NCBI GenBank assembly: GCA_001295865.1
Contig: LJHW01000001.1
Coordinates: 186,001-250,000 of the forward strand
Source: a beta proteobacterium AAP65
GTDB lineage: Bacteria > Pseudomonadota > Gammaproteobacteria > Burkholderiales > Burkholderiaceae_C
DNA: 64,000 nt
Direction of reading: 5' to 3'
Below the pieces are notes generated by a model. The model was not told the origin of the DNA and searched no databases. It saw only the letters and a list, made by a program, of their open reading frames with translations. This document shows positions 44,228 to 51,580 of this stretch, piece after piece. The stretch's first letter is position 1, and the number at the start of each line of letters is the position of its first letter. Position numbers and translations under genes: made by a program.

Positions 44228-45222
44228 GCGCCAGGGCTGCAAAACCACGCGTGGCCGTGGTCGGCGCTGGCATCGCCGGGCTGGTGGCCGCGCGCGTGCT
44301 GGCCGATGCGGGCTGCGCGGTGACGGTCTTCGAGAAGAGCCGCGGCCCCGGCGGCCGCTGCGCCACGCGGCGCAGCGAGGTGGGGCCTTTCCACCACGGC
44401 GTGGCGGGCTTCGGCGCGCAGACCGCGGCTTTCCGCGAAACGCTGGCGGCCTGGCAGGCGCAGGGTTGGGCCGCTGCCGACGCGGCCGGCCGCTGGGCCG
44501 GCCGGCCGACGATGAACGCGCTGGCGCGCCAGCTGGCCGAAGGCCTGGTGCTGCGCACCGAGCACACGGTGCGCCCGCCGCAGCGCAAGGCCGACGGCAG
44601 TTGGCAACTGGCCACTGCGGAACACGGCACGCTGCCAGAGCCCTTCGACGTGCTGCTGCTGGCCGTGCCGGCCGAGCAGGCAAGACCGCTGTGCGCCGAC
44701 AGCCCCTCGCTGCTGCAGGCCTTGGCCGGCGTGCACGGCCAGCCCTGCTGGACGCTGATGCTGGGCTGGCCGCCCGGGGCGGCAGCACCCGCGCTGCCCG
44801 ACGCCGCGCGGGTGGCGGCCAGCCCGGTGCTGGACGAGGTGGTGGATGTGAGCGCCCTGCACGGCGCAGCGCCGGCGGCGGACCCGGGCTGGCAGCGCTG
44901 GGTGCTGCACGCAACGGCCGCCTGGAGCACCGCCGAGCTGGAGCGGAGCCCCGAAGACGCCGTGGCGGCCTTGCTGGCCGCCCTGCAGACGGTGGCCGAG
45001 CCCGGCCCGCCTTGGCCGGCCCCGGCCCACGCGGTGGCCCACCGCTGGCGCTACGCGCAGGTGGCCGAACCCGCGGCCGGCGCCTGCGGCTGGGATGCCG
45101 CGCTGCGCCTGGGCAGCTGCGGCGACGCCTGGGGCGGCGGGGCTGCAGCGGGACCCGAGGGCGTGGAACGCGCCTGGCTCAGCGGCCGGGCGCTGGCGCA
45201 GGCCGTGCTGGCCGGCGCTTGA
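44224..45222 (+). CDS. Renalase-like FAD-dependent oxidoreductase
   Basis: 332 aa. N-terminal FAD-binding Rossmann motif VAVVGAGIAGLVAARVLADA with the acidic end of strand 2 (VTVFEKSRGPGGRCATRRS). The GPGGRCATRR block is characteristic of the renalase-like amine oxidase group. YAQVAEPAAGACGWD and GSCGDAW near the C-terminus close the FAD site. Substrate unknown; bacterial renalases oxidise dihydro forms of NAD(P)H isomers. GTG start overlapping the 66-aa gene. It ends at a perfect hairpin and converges on the LexA-controlled small ORF. Confidence 0.85.
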   Translation: MSARAAKPRVAVVGAGIAGLVAARVLADAGCAVTVFEKSRGPGGRCATRRSEVGPFHHGVAGFGAQTAAFRETLAAWQAQGWAAADAAGRWAGRPTMNALARQLAEGLVLRTEHTVRPPQRKADGSWQLATAEHGTLPEPFDVLLLAVPAEQARPLCADSPSLLQALAGVHGQPCWTLMLGWPPGAAAPALPDAARVAASPVLDEVVDVSALHGAAPAADPGWQRWVLHATAAWSTAELERSPEDAVAALLAALQTVAEPGPPWPAPAHAVAHRWRYAQVAEPAAGACGWDAALRLGSCGDAWGGGAAAGPEGVERAWLSGRALAQAVLAGA

Positions 45223-45228
45223 GACACA

Positions 45229-45247
45229 GCCGGCCTCCAAGGCCGGC
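45229..45247. terminator. Bidirectional terminator-like hairpin
   Basis: GCCGGCCT (45229-45236), loop CCA, AGGCCGGC (45240-45247): a perfect 8-bp stem between the flavoprotein stop (45222) and the stop of the convergent small ORF (45260). There is no U tract, but both transcripts would run into it. Confidence 0.6.
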
Positions 45248-45259
45248 CGCAGCCTCAGC

Positions 45260-45343
45260 TCAGAACCAAGCCCACACGCGCCACAGCCACTGGGGCAGGC
45301 GCACGCTGTCGGGGCGGTAGTGCTGGCGCAGGGCTTGGCGCAT
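45260..45343 (-). CDS. 27-aa cationic Trp-rich peptide under LexA boxes (putative SOS peptide)
   Basis: 27 codons, ATG 45343 to TGA 45260. The N-terminal half is basic (five Arg, one Asp in the whole peptide); the C-terminus is LPQWLWRVWAWF with four Trp in eight residues, so it is amphipathic and membrane-seeking. AGAGG lies 7 nt before the ATG, a good ribosome binding site. Upstream are a promoter-like region and two perfect CTGT-N8-ACAG boxes at 45389-45422. It is monocistronic and ends before a strong hairpin. Size, charge and SOS control recall TisB and DinQ of E. coli, but no sequence similarity is claimed. It is short, so chance cannot be excluded; the ordered promoter, ribosome binding site, ORF and terminator layout argues for a real gene. 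Confidence 0.55.
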   Translation of the reverse strand: MRQALRQHYRPDSVRLPQWLWRVWAWF

Positions 45344-45388
45344 GACGGGACCTCTCAGGAGCAGATGGAAGAAAGCGACTGAGAAGAA

Positions 45389-45404
45389 CTGTATACGCAC
45401 ACAG
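45389..45404. promoter_or_regulatory. LexA box 1
   Basis: CTGTATACGCACACAG, a perfect match to CTGT-N8-ACAG, the LexA box of gamma- and betaproteobacteria. On the minus strand it covers the -10-like TATACA (45395-45390) of the small-ORF promoter. Confidence 0.75.
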
Positions 45405-45416
45405 TACTGTGTGCAA
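45390..45416 (-). promoter_or_regulatory. Sigma-70-like promoter of the small ORF
   Basis: Minus strand: TTGCAC (45416-45411) and TATACA (45395-45390), spacing 15; shifting the -35 by one base to CTTGCA gives 16. Both elements lie inside the LexA boxes, so LexA binding would exclude polymerase. The predicted start near 45383 gives a leader of about 40 nt to the ATG at 45343. Confidence 0.45.
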
Positions 45417-45422
45417 GAACAG
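45407..45422. promoter_or_regulatory. LexA box 2
   Basis: CTGTGTGCAAGAACAG, a second perfect CTGT-N8-ACAG, two bases from box 1. Between them runs the 18-bp palindrome GCACACAGTACTGTGTGC (45397-45414). It covers the -35-like element of the small-ORF promoter. Tandem boxes usually mean tight, late SOS induction. Confidence 0.75.
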
Positions 45423-45463
45423 GTTTTCCCGCGTCTGCCCCAACCCGGCTGCCGCCGAGCGCG

Positions 45464-48094
45464 TCACGCCCCGCGCAGCACCTCCAGCGCTGCCGCCACC
45501 ACGGCCTGCGCGTCCACTTCGAAATGCCGGCGCAACCGCGCCCGCGTGTCGCTGCGGCCGAAGCCGTCGGTGCCCAAAGTGACCATCTTCGCGTCGACGT
45601 ACTCGGTGATGAGCTGCGGCCAGGCGCGCACCCAGTCGCTGGCGGCGACGATGGGCGCATCCCCCGCCAGCAGGCGCTGCACGTGGCTGACGCGGCGTTC
45701 GGGCAGCGGCTGCGCACGGTCGAGCCGCTGCAAGGCCTGCGCCTCACGCGCCAGTTGGCTGTAGCTCGTGGCGCTGTAGACCTCGCAGGCGATGCCGTGC
45801 TGCTCGTGCAGTTGCAGCGCGGCCTTCAACACCTCACGCAAGATCGCGCCCGAACCCAGCAGGCGCAAGCGCGCCGGGCCCTCGCCGAAGCTCTGCAGCC
45901 GGTACAGGCCGCGCAGCAGGTCGTCTTCCACACCCGCCGCCAGGCTGGGCATGGCGTGGTTCTCGTTGCCCATCACCACGTAATGGAACTCGTCGTGTTG
46001 CTGCACCAGCAAACGGTTCATCGCGTGCTGCAGGATGACCGCGAGTTCGCCCGCAAAGCCAGGGTCCCAGGCCACGCAGTTGGGCACGGTGCTGGCCACC
46101 AGCAGGCTGCTGCCGTCCTGGTGCTGCAGGCCCTCGCCGCCCAGGGTGGTGCGGCCGGCGGTGGCGCCGAAGAGCAGGCCGCGTGAACGCTGGTCGGCGG
46201 CGGCCCAGATGAGGTCGCCCACACGCTGGAAGCCGAACATCGAGTAGTAGATGTAGACCGGCAGCATGGGCAGGCCGTGCACGCTGTAGCTGGTGGCCGC
46301 AGCGATCCAGCTGCTCAAAGCGCCGGCTTCGTTGATGCCTTCTTCGAGCAGCTGGCCGTCGCGCGTTTCGCGGTAGTACAGCATCGTGTCGCGGTCTTCG
46401 GGCTCGTAGTGCTGGCCCTCGGGCGCGTAGATGCCCACCTGGCGGAAGAGGTTGGCCATGCCGAAGGTGCGCGCCTCGTCGGCGACGATGGGCACGATGC
46501 GCGGGCCGAGCGTCGGGTCCTTCAACAGGTTGCCCAGCAAACGCACTGCGGCCATGGTGGTGCTCATCTCCTTGCCGTCCGCCTCAACAGCAAAGGCGCC
46601 CCAGGCCGAAAGCGGCGGCACGGGCAGCACGGGGGCCTTGCCATTGCGCTTGGGCAGCGGGCCACCCAGGGCCTCGCGCCGCTGGCGCAGGTAGCGCATC
46701 TCGGCGCTGTCTTCGGCCGGTTTCAGGAAGCGCAGCGCGGCGACGTCTTCGTCACTCAGCGGCAGCGCGAAGCGGTCGCGGAAGGCCTTCACGGCTTCCA
46801 GGTCCAGCTTCTTGGCCTGGTGCGCCGTCATGCGGCTTTCACCGGCGCCGCCCATGCCGTAACCCTTCTTGGTCTTGGCGAGGATCACCGTGGGCCGGCC
46901 GCGGTGGTCGCGCGCTTCGGCAAATGCCGCATAGAGCTTTCTGAAGTCGTGACCGCCACGTTTCAGGCCATCGATCTCGGCCTCGCTCATGTGCGCCACG
47001 AGCTTCTGCACTTCGGGGTCTTGGCGGAAGAAGTGCTCGATGTTGTAGGCGCCGTCGTTCGCACCCAGCGTCTGGTACTGGCCGTCGACCGTGCGGCTGA
47101 GCGCGCGCAGCAGCACGTGTTCGGTGTCGCGTGCAAAGAGCGCGTCCCACTCGCTGCCCCACAGCACCTTGATGACGTGCCAGCCAGCGCCGGTGAACAG
47201 CGCTTCCAGCTCTTGAATGATCTGCCCGTTGCCACGCACCGGGCCGTCCAGGCGCTGCAGGTTGCAGTTGACGATGAAGGTCAGGTTGCAGAGCTTCTCG
47301 CGCGCGGCCAGCGTGAGGCCGGCGATGGACTCGGGCTCGTCCATCTCGCCGTCGCCGAACACGCCCCAGACGCGCCGCGAGCTGCAGTCGAGCAGGCCGC
47401 GCGCGGTGAGGTAGCGCATGAAGCGCGCCTGGTACACGGCGTTGATCGGCCCCAGGCCCATGCTGCCGGTGGGGAACTGCCAGAACTCGGGCATCAGCCA
47501 GGGGTGCGGGTAGCTGCACAGGCCACCTTCTTCGGTGCTGTCTTCGGCCTGGATCTCTTGCCGGTAACGCGCCAGCTGCCCTTCGCTCAAACGCCCTTCG
47601 AGAAATGCGCGTGAATACACACCCGGCGCGCTGTGCGGCTGGAAGTAGACGAGGTCGCTGCGCTGGCCGCAGGCGCTGCCCTGGAAGAAGTGGTTGAAGC
47701 CCACCTCGAAGATCTCGGCCGCGCTCGCGTAGCTGGCGATGTGGCCGCCGAGTTCACCGTGCGCCTCGTTCGCGCGCACCACCATGGCCAGCGCGTTCCA
47801 GCGCATCAGGGCCGTCAGGCGCTCTTCGGTGCGCAGGTCGCCGGGGTAGGCGCCCTGGCGCTCCAGCGGGATGCTGTTGCGGTAGGCCGAAAACGGCTGC
47901 AGGTGCGGCACCATGCCCTGCTGCTGGGCCTGGTCTTGCAGTTGCTCGATGAGGAAGAGGCCACGCTCGGGGCCGGCGCCGGCCACCACGGCTTGTAGGG
48001 CATCGAGCCATTCGCGCGTTTCTTCGGGGTCGGTGTCGTGCCGAGCATCTCGGGGCAGCTCGGCGGCCGGGGCCTGCGGGTCGCGTGCGTTCAT
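45464..48094 (-). CDS. aceE: Pyruvate dehydrogenase E1 component (homodimeric type)
   Basis: 876 aa from the ATG at 48094, with a strong CAGGAGA about 10 nt upstream. It decarboxylates pyruvate and acetylates the lipoyl groups of E2. The ThDP/magnesium motif GDGEMDEPESIAGLTLA starts at 247 and closes with NCNLQRLDGPVRGNG. Also present: NEAHGELGGHIASYAS, KGYGMGGAGESRMTAHQ-type segments and ARTFGMANLFRQVGIYAPEG. Unlike most betaproteobacteria there is no aceF or lpd behind it: the next minus-strand gene is the 27-codon SOS ORF. E2 and E3 must lie elsewhere, or this is a second E1 copy. Confidence 0.94.
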   Translation of the reverse strand: MNARDPQAPAAELPRDARHDTDPEETREWLDALQAVVAGAGPERGLFLIEQLQDQAQQQGMVPHLQPFSAYRNSIPLERQGAYPGDLRTEERLTALMRWNALAMVVRANEAHGELGGHIASYASAAEIFEVGFNHFFQGSACGQRSDLVYFQPHSAPGVYSRAFLEGRLSEGQLARYRQEIQAEDSTEEGGLCSYPHPWLMPEFWQFPTGSMGLGPINAVYQARFMRYLTARGLLDCSSRRVWGVFGDGEMDEPESIAGLTLAAREKLCNLTFIVNCNLQRLDGPVRGNGQIIQELEALFTGAGWHVIKVLWGSEWDALFARDTEHVLLRALSRTVDGQYQTLGANDGAYNIEHFFRQDPEVQKLVAHMSEAEIDGLKRGGHDFRKLYAAFAEARDHRGRPTVILAKTKKGYGMGGAGESRMTAHQAKKLDLEAVKAFRDRFALPLSDEDVAALRFLKPAEDSAEMRYLRQRREALGGPLPKRNGKAPVLPVPPLSAWGAFAVEADGKEMSTTMAAVRLLGNLLKDPTLGPRIVPIVADEARTFGMANLFRQVGIYAPEGQHYEPEDRDTMLYYRETRDGQLLEEGINEAGALSSWIAAATSYSVHGLPMLPVYIYYSMFGFQRVGDLIWAAADQRSRGLLFGATAGRTTLGGEGLQHQDGSSLLVASTVPNCVAWDPGFAGELAVILQHAMNRLLVQQHDEFHYVVMGNENHAMPSLAAGVEDDLLRGLYRLQSFGEGPARLRLLGSGAILREVLKAALQLHEQHGIACEVYSATSYSQLAREAQALQRLDRAQPLPERRVSHVQRLLAGDAPIVAASDWVRAWPQLITEYVDAKMVTLGTDGFGRSDTRARLRRHFEVDAQAVVAAALEVLRGA

Positions 48095-48183
48095 GTTGTG
48101 CGGTCTCCTGGCGCCATTGTGTGGCGCCCTCGCACACCCAGCCGCCCCGGGGCGATACGGCGCGCGCTCTACAGTCGCGGCCC

Positions 48184-48780
48184 ATGTCGCGCACCACCTG
48201 GGCCCGCGCCCTCTCGATCGCCGGCCACCCGGCCCTGTTGATGCCCCTGGCCGTGGCCGGCGGCAGCAGCGCGGCCGGCGGCGGCCCTGGCGCGCGCGCA
48301 ACGCTGGCCGCCGGCCTGGGCGCTGCGGTGTTCATCGCGCTGTGCGTGGGCGCCTACACGCTGTGGCGCGTGAAGACCGGCCGCTGGGCGCACGTGGATG
48401 CCTCGCAGCCGCGCGAGCGCCTGGAGCTCAACCTCTTGCTCGTGGCCCTGCTTTTCGGCATGGCGGCCTTGCTGGCCGCGTCAGGCCAGCCGGCCATCAC
48501 CAGCCTGGGCCTGGCGCTGGGCGGCGCGCTGGTGGCCGCGGCGCTGGCGCTGCGGCGCTGGGGCAAGGTCTCGCTGCACGCGGGTTTTGCCGTGCTGGCG
48601 GTGGCCTTGCTGTGGGCGCAGCCGCTCGGGGCGCTGGCCGCGGCCTTGCTGGCCACGGGCGTGGCCTGGTCGCGCCTGGTGCTGCAGCGCCACACGCGGG
48701 CCGAGGTGACCGCCGGCCTGGGGCTGGGCGCGCTGGCCGGCGCCACGTTCATAGGGATGGCCGGCCGGCTCGGCGCCTGA
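48184..48780 (+). CDS. PAP2-like integral membrane protein
   Basis: 198 aa, about six membrane segments. KVSLHAGFAVLAVALLW and LVLQRHTRAEVTAGLGLGAL match the positions of the SxH and RxxxxxHxxxD motifs of PAP2 phosphatases, but the first lysine motif (KxxxxxxRP) is not clear and the final Asp is replaced by Glu (AEV). It may be a lipid phosphatase relative or an inactive member. TACAGT just upstream (about 48171) is a possible -10. Divergent from aceE. Confidence 0.65.
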   Translation: MSRTTWARALSIAGHPALLMPLAVAGGSSAAGGGPGARATLAAGLGAAVFIALCVGAYTLWRVKTGRWAHVDASQPRERLELNLLLVALLFGMAALLAASGQPAITSLGLALGGALVAAALALRRWGKVSLHAGFAVLAVALLWAQPLGALAAALLATGVAWSRLVLQRHTRAEVTAGLGLGALAGATFIGMAGRLGA

Positions 48781-48845
48781 GGCGCTGCACAGCCCCTACA
48801 GTCACGGCCCATCGTCCAACCGACGCCCCCAGGGGCACAAACCAC

Positions 48846-49058
48846 ATGGCCGCCATCCAAGTCCAATGCACCGACAGCCGCAGCACCCGCTTGCTGCTCG
48901 AACTCTTCCAACGCAACGCCGACGGCAGCGGCGGCACCCTGGTGCGCCAGGGGCTGGTCGCCGCGGGCACGGCCATCACCGTGGACACGGCGGCCGACCA
49001 GTACCTCGTCGTCAGTGATTTCGGCGACGGCGCCGGCAAATCCGTCGACAACTGGTGA
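48846..49058 (+). CDS. 70-aa hypothetical protein
   Basis: 70 aa, ATG at 48846. Predicted beta-rich: MAAIQVQCTDSRSTRLLLEL, then VAAGTAITVDTAADQYLVVS. No signal, no membrane segment, one Cys. A -10-like TACAGT (about 48797) lies ahead of it, the same pattern as before the PAP2-like gene. Unknown family. Confidence 0.55.
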   Translation: MAAIQVQCTDSRSTRLLLELFQRNADGSGGTLVRQGLVAAGTAITVDTAADQYLVVSDFGDGAGKSVDNW

Positions 49059-49161
49059 AGCCGCGGGCACCCGGCCGCAGCACCGGGACGCACGGGCCGC
49101 TATGCTGCGCGGCCCTGCCTCACCAGGCCAACCGCGCCGGCCTCTTGCCGAGCCCATTGCC

Positions 49162-49965
49162 GTGCCACCACTTGTGCCCCTCCGCCGCCTGACCCGCCCC
49201 TTCCTCGCCGCTGCGCTGGCCGCAGGCCTGCTGGCCGCGGCCCCCACCGCGGGGGCGTTCGGCGGCGTGGGCCACCGGCTCATTGCCGAAATGGCCGAAG
49301 CCCGCCTGAGCCCGGCCGCACGCGCCGAGGCCCAGCGCCTGCTGGCGCTGGAACCCGGGGCCACGCTGGTGAGCATCTCCACCTGGGCCGACGAAAACCG
49401 CTCGCTCGGCACCGCGCGCTGGCACTACGTGAACTTCCACCGCGGTGAAAGCTGCCAGTACGAACCCGCGCGCCTGTGCATCGAGGGCGAATGCGTGGTG
49501 GGCGCGCTGGAAAAGCAGATCGCGCTGCTGGGCAAGGCCGAGGCCATCGATGCCGAACGCCTCTCGGCGCTGAAATACGTGGTGCACCTGGTGGCCGACG
49601 TGCACCAGCCGCTGCACGCGGGCTTTTTCGACGACCGCGGCGGCAACAGCTTCCAGCTGCAGGCCTTCGAGCGCGGCACCAACCTGCACTCGCTGTGGGA
49701 CACGGGCATGGCCGTGAACTGGCCCGGCGGCGACGAAGCCTTCCGCGCCGCCGTGAAGGCAGCGCCTGCGCCGGCCAGCCCGGGCACGCCCGTGTCGTGG
49801 GCCGAAGAAAGCTGCAAGGTGGTGGCGCAGCCGGGCTTCTACCCGGAAGAACGCACCCTGCCCGCGGGCTATGCGCCGCGCTGGGCCGACACGCTGACGC
49901 AGCGGCTGCAGGCCGCCAGCGTGCGGCTGGCGCAGGTGCTCAACGGGGCACTGGGGCCCCGTTGA
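49162..49965 (+). CDS. S1/P1-type zinc nuclease, exported
   Basis: 267 aa from a GTG at 49162; an ATG at 49102 would give 287. Signal peptide [19 protein letters not shown]. The three-zinc site is shown by the N-terminal GHRLIAEMAEARL, STWADENRS (Asp), WHYVNF (His), VVHLVADVHQPLHAGFFDDR (His, Asp, His) and LHSLWDTG (His, Asp). It cleaves single-stranded DNA/RNA in the periplasm or outside. The mature N-terminus should be Trp, whose backbone binds zinc; here cleavage after AGA gives Phe-Gly-Gly (FGGVGHR). Confidence 0.88.
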   Translation: MPPLVPLRRLTRPFLAAALAAGLLAAAPTAGAFGGVGHRLIAEMAEARLSPAARAEAQRLLALEPGATLVSISTWADENRSLGTARWHYVNFHRGESCQYEPARLCIEGECVVGALEKQIALLGKAEAIDAERLSALKYVVHLVADVHQPLHAGFFDDRGGNSFQLQAFERGTNLHSLWDTGMAVNWPGGDEAFRAAVKAAPAPASPGTPVSWAEESCKVVAQPGFYPEERTLPAGYAPRWADTLTQRLQAASVRLAQVLNGALGPR

Positions 49966-49974
49966 CCCTTGGCC

Positions 49975-50535
49975 TCAGGCCGCCTTCCAGAAGATGTAGT
50001 CGGCCTGGTAGTTCACCACCTCGCGGCGGCCCTTCTCGGCCGCGCCGCAGGGCAGGGCCGGCGCCACGCCGCCCTGGGTGGCCACACGCTGGATGTGCGT
50101 CACACCTGTCAGCGCACCAGCGCCCATGACCGGGTTGGCCTTCACCAGCTGCAGCGGGATGCTGCCGGCCGCGCCTGGCGCCACGGCCAGCTGCGTGGCG
50201 GTGAGCGACGAGCCATCGTCCAGCGCCCAGGTGGCCGGCGGGCCGAAGTAGCGGCCCAGGCGGCGGCCGTTGCGGTCTTGCAATGAAGCCTCGGGGCCGG
50301 CGAACACCCACTCGAACTGCCCGGCCATGGCCGTCTTCTCACGGCACTCGTAGGTGATGCGGCCCACACCCACGGTTTCCATCGCCACGCGGTGGCCCGC
50401 GGGCACCTGCACGGCGGCCGGCAGCAGGGCCTGGCTGAAGGTCGGGGCGGCGTTCATCGAGGTACCGGCGCAGGCCGACAAAAGGGCAGCGGCAGCCAGT
50501 GTGGCCAGCAGGGCGGGGCGGGTGTTCTTGTGCAT
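49975..50535 (-). CDS. DUF3455 lipoprotein
   Basis: 186 aa from the ATG at 50535. Lipobox LLSACAGT gives an outer- or inner-membrane lipoprotein. Domain DUF3455: QVPAGHRVAMETVGVGRITY, FEWVFAGPEASLQDRNGR, GRYFGPPATWALDDGS, ending in NYQADYIFWKA. Function unknown in the literature I know. It lies 112 bp after the anti-sigma-type gene on the same strand and may belong to the same regulon. Confidence 0.8.
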   Translation of the reverse strand: MHKNTRPALLATLAAAALLSACAGTSMNAAPTFSQALLPAAVQVPAGHRVAMETVGVGRITYECREKTAMAGQFEWVFAGPEASLQDRNGRRLGRYFGPPATWALDDGSSLTATQLAVAPGAAGSIPLQLVKANPVMGAGALTGVTHIQRVATQGGVAPALPCGAAEKGRREVVNYQADYIFWKAA

Positions 50536-50647
50536 GCGGACTCCAGGCGAAAACGAAGGACGTTGGGGGGGGGTCGGGCGGGGCACCGGCGGCGCCCACC
50601 CTCCCACTTACGCGGCCGCGGCCGCACTGGATGCAGCGCCCGCGCCG

Positions 50648-51334
50648 CTAGACCGAACCCAACGAGACCACCGGCCCCGTGGGCGCCCCGGTGGGCGAGC
50701 CGCCGGCAGGCTCGACACTCACCGCAAAGGCCGCCGTGCCCTGCTGGGCACTGGCGGGCAGCAACAGCGTGGTGGCGCGGTCGGCGCGCACCACACCCAG
50801 CGAGCGCGGCCCGCCCTGGCGGGGCACGGCCCACAGTTCCAGCGCCTGCGCCGCCGTCAGGGCCGGGGCCTGCAGCGGCTGCAGGACCAGGGCGCGGCCG
50901 TCGGGGCTGAGGCTGGCCACGAAGAGCGCCGGCCCGCCCTGCGCAGCCACGGGCTGGGCGGCCAGCACCACCACGGTGGGGGCCAACGGCGGCGGTTCTT
51001 CGAGCATCACCACCAGCAGCGCCACGGCCGCCGTGCTCGCGAAGGCGCTGAGCCCGCGCCACAGGCCGAGCGCACGCCACCAGCGCAGCGGGGCGCGCAC
51101 CGGCGCTTCGAACAATCGCGCCTCGACGCCCGCCCACACACGCGGCGGGGCGGCCACCGGGGCCAGGCTCTGGGTCAAGGGCAAGAGCCGCGCCTGCCAG
51201 GCGCGCACGGCACCCTGCAGCGCCGGGTGGGCCAGCAGCAGCACGTCGAAGCGCCGCCGCGCAGGGCCGCGCAACGTGCCCAGCACATAGGCGCCGGCCA
51301 GGCGGTCGGCCAGCTCGGGGCGGGCGAGGTCCAC
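50648..51334 (-). CDS. RskA-like anti-sigma factor (no sigma gene adjacent)
   Basis: 228 aa from a GTG at 51334. The N-terminal sigma-binding part reads LADRLAGAYVLGTLRGPARR, typical of RskA. One membrane span (FASTAAVALLVVML) and the C-terminal RskA periplasmic domain (FVASLSPDGRALVLQPLQ, ALELWAVPRQGGPRSLGVV) follow. Such genes normally follow an ECF sigma gene directly; here the next 246 bp hold none, and cphA starts divergently beyond. An orphan, or one acting on a sigma factor elsewhere. Confidence 0.82.
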   Translation of the reverse strand: MDLARPELADRLAGAYVLGTLRGPARRRFDVLLLAHPALQGAVRAWQARLLPLTQSLAPVAAPPRVWAGVEARLFEAPVRAPLRWWRALGLWRGLSAFASTAAVALLVVMLEEPPPLAPTVVVLAAQPVAAQGGPALFVASLSPDGRALVLQPLQAPALTAAQALELWAVPRQGGPRSLGVVRADRATTLLLPASAQQGTAAFAVSVEPAGGSPTGAPTGPVVSLGSV

Positions 51335-51580
51335 GGCTCAGCGCCTGCCGGGCGGGGAGCGCCCGGAAAAGGTGTCGATGGTCTGCAAGGGGTCCTCCGG
51401 CCGGGGCGGCGATAAGGGGGTGACAAGGGGTGCGATGGACCTACATACGCAGCCCGGGGCCGAAGAGATGCGCCTGCGCTGCATTTCAGCGGTGGCGGCG
51501 CTGGCATCATCAAGTGGCGGCGCGCGGCTTGCATGGGCGCGCCCACCCCTGTTCCGTGCATGCCAGAAGGAGCCGGCGCG
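51335..51580. other. 246-bp divergent region, anti-sigma gene / cphA
   Basis: No gene supported. On the minus strand TTGTCACCCCCTTATCG near 51430-51410 is the only AT-bearing stretch. AAGGAG at 51567-51572 is the ribosome binding site of cphA. No remnant of an ECF sigma gene could be recognised. Confidence 0.4.

Noticed and set aside
45342-45764. Plus-strand gene over the LexA boxes
   Set aside because: It runs antisense into the 3' end of aceE and shows no family. The boxes fit the minus-strand layout better.
51335-51580. Degenerate ECF sigma gene upstream of the anti-sigma gene
   Set aside because: No sigma region 2 or 4 motif could be read in any frame; the gap is too short.
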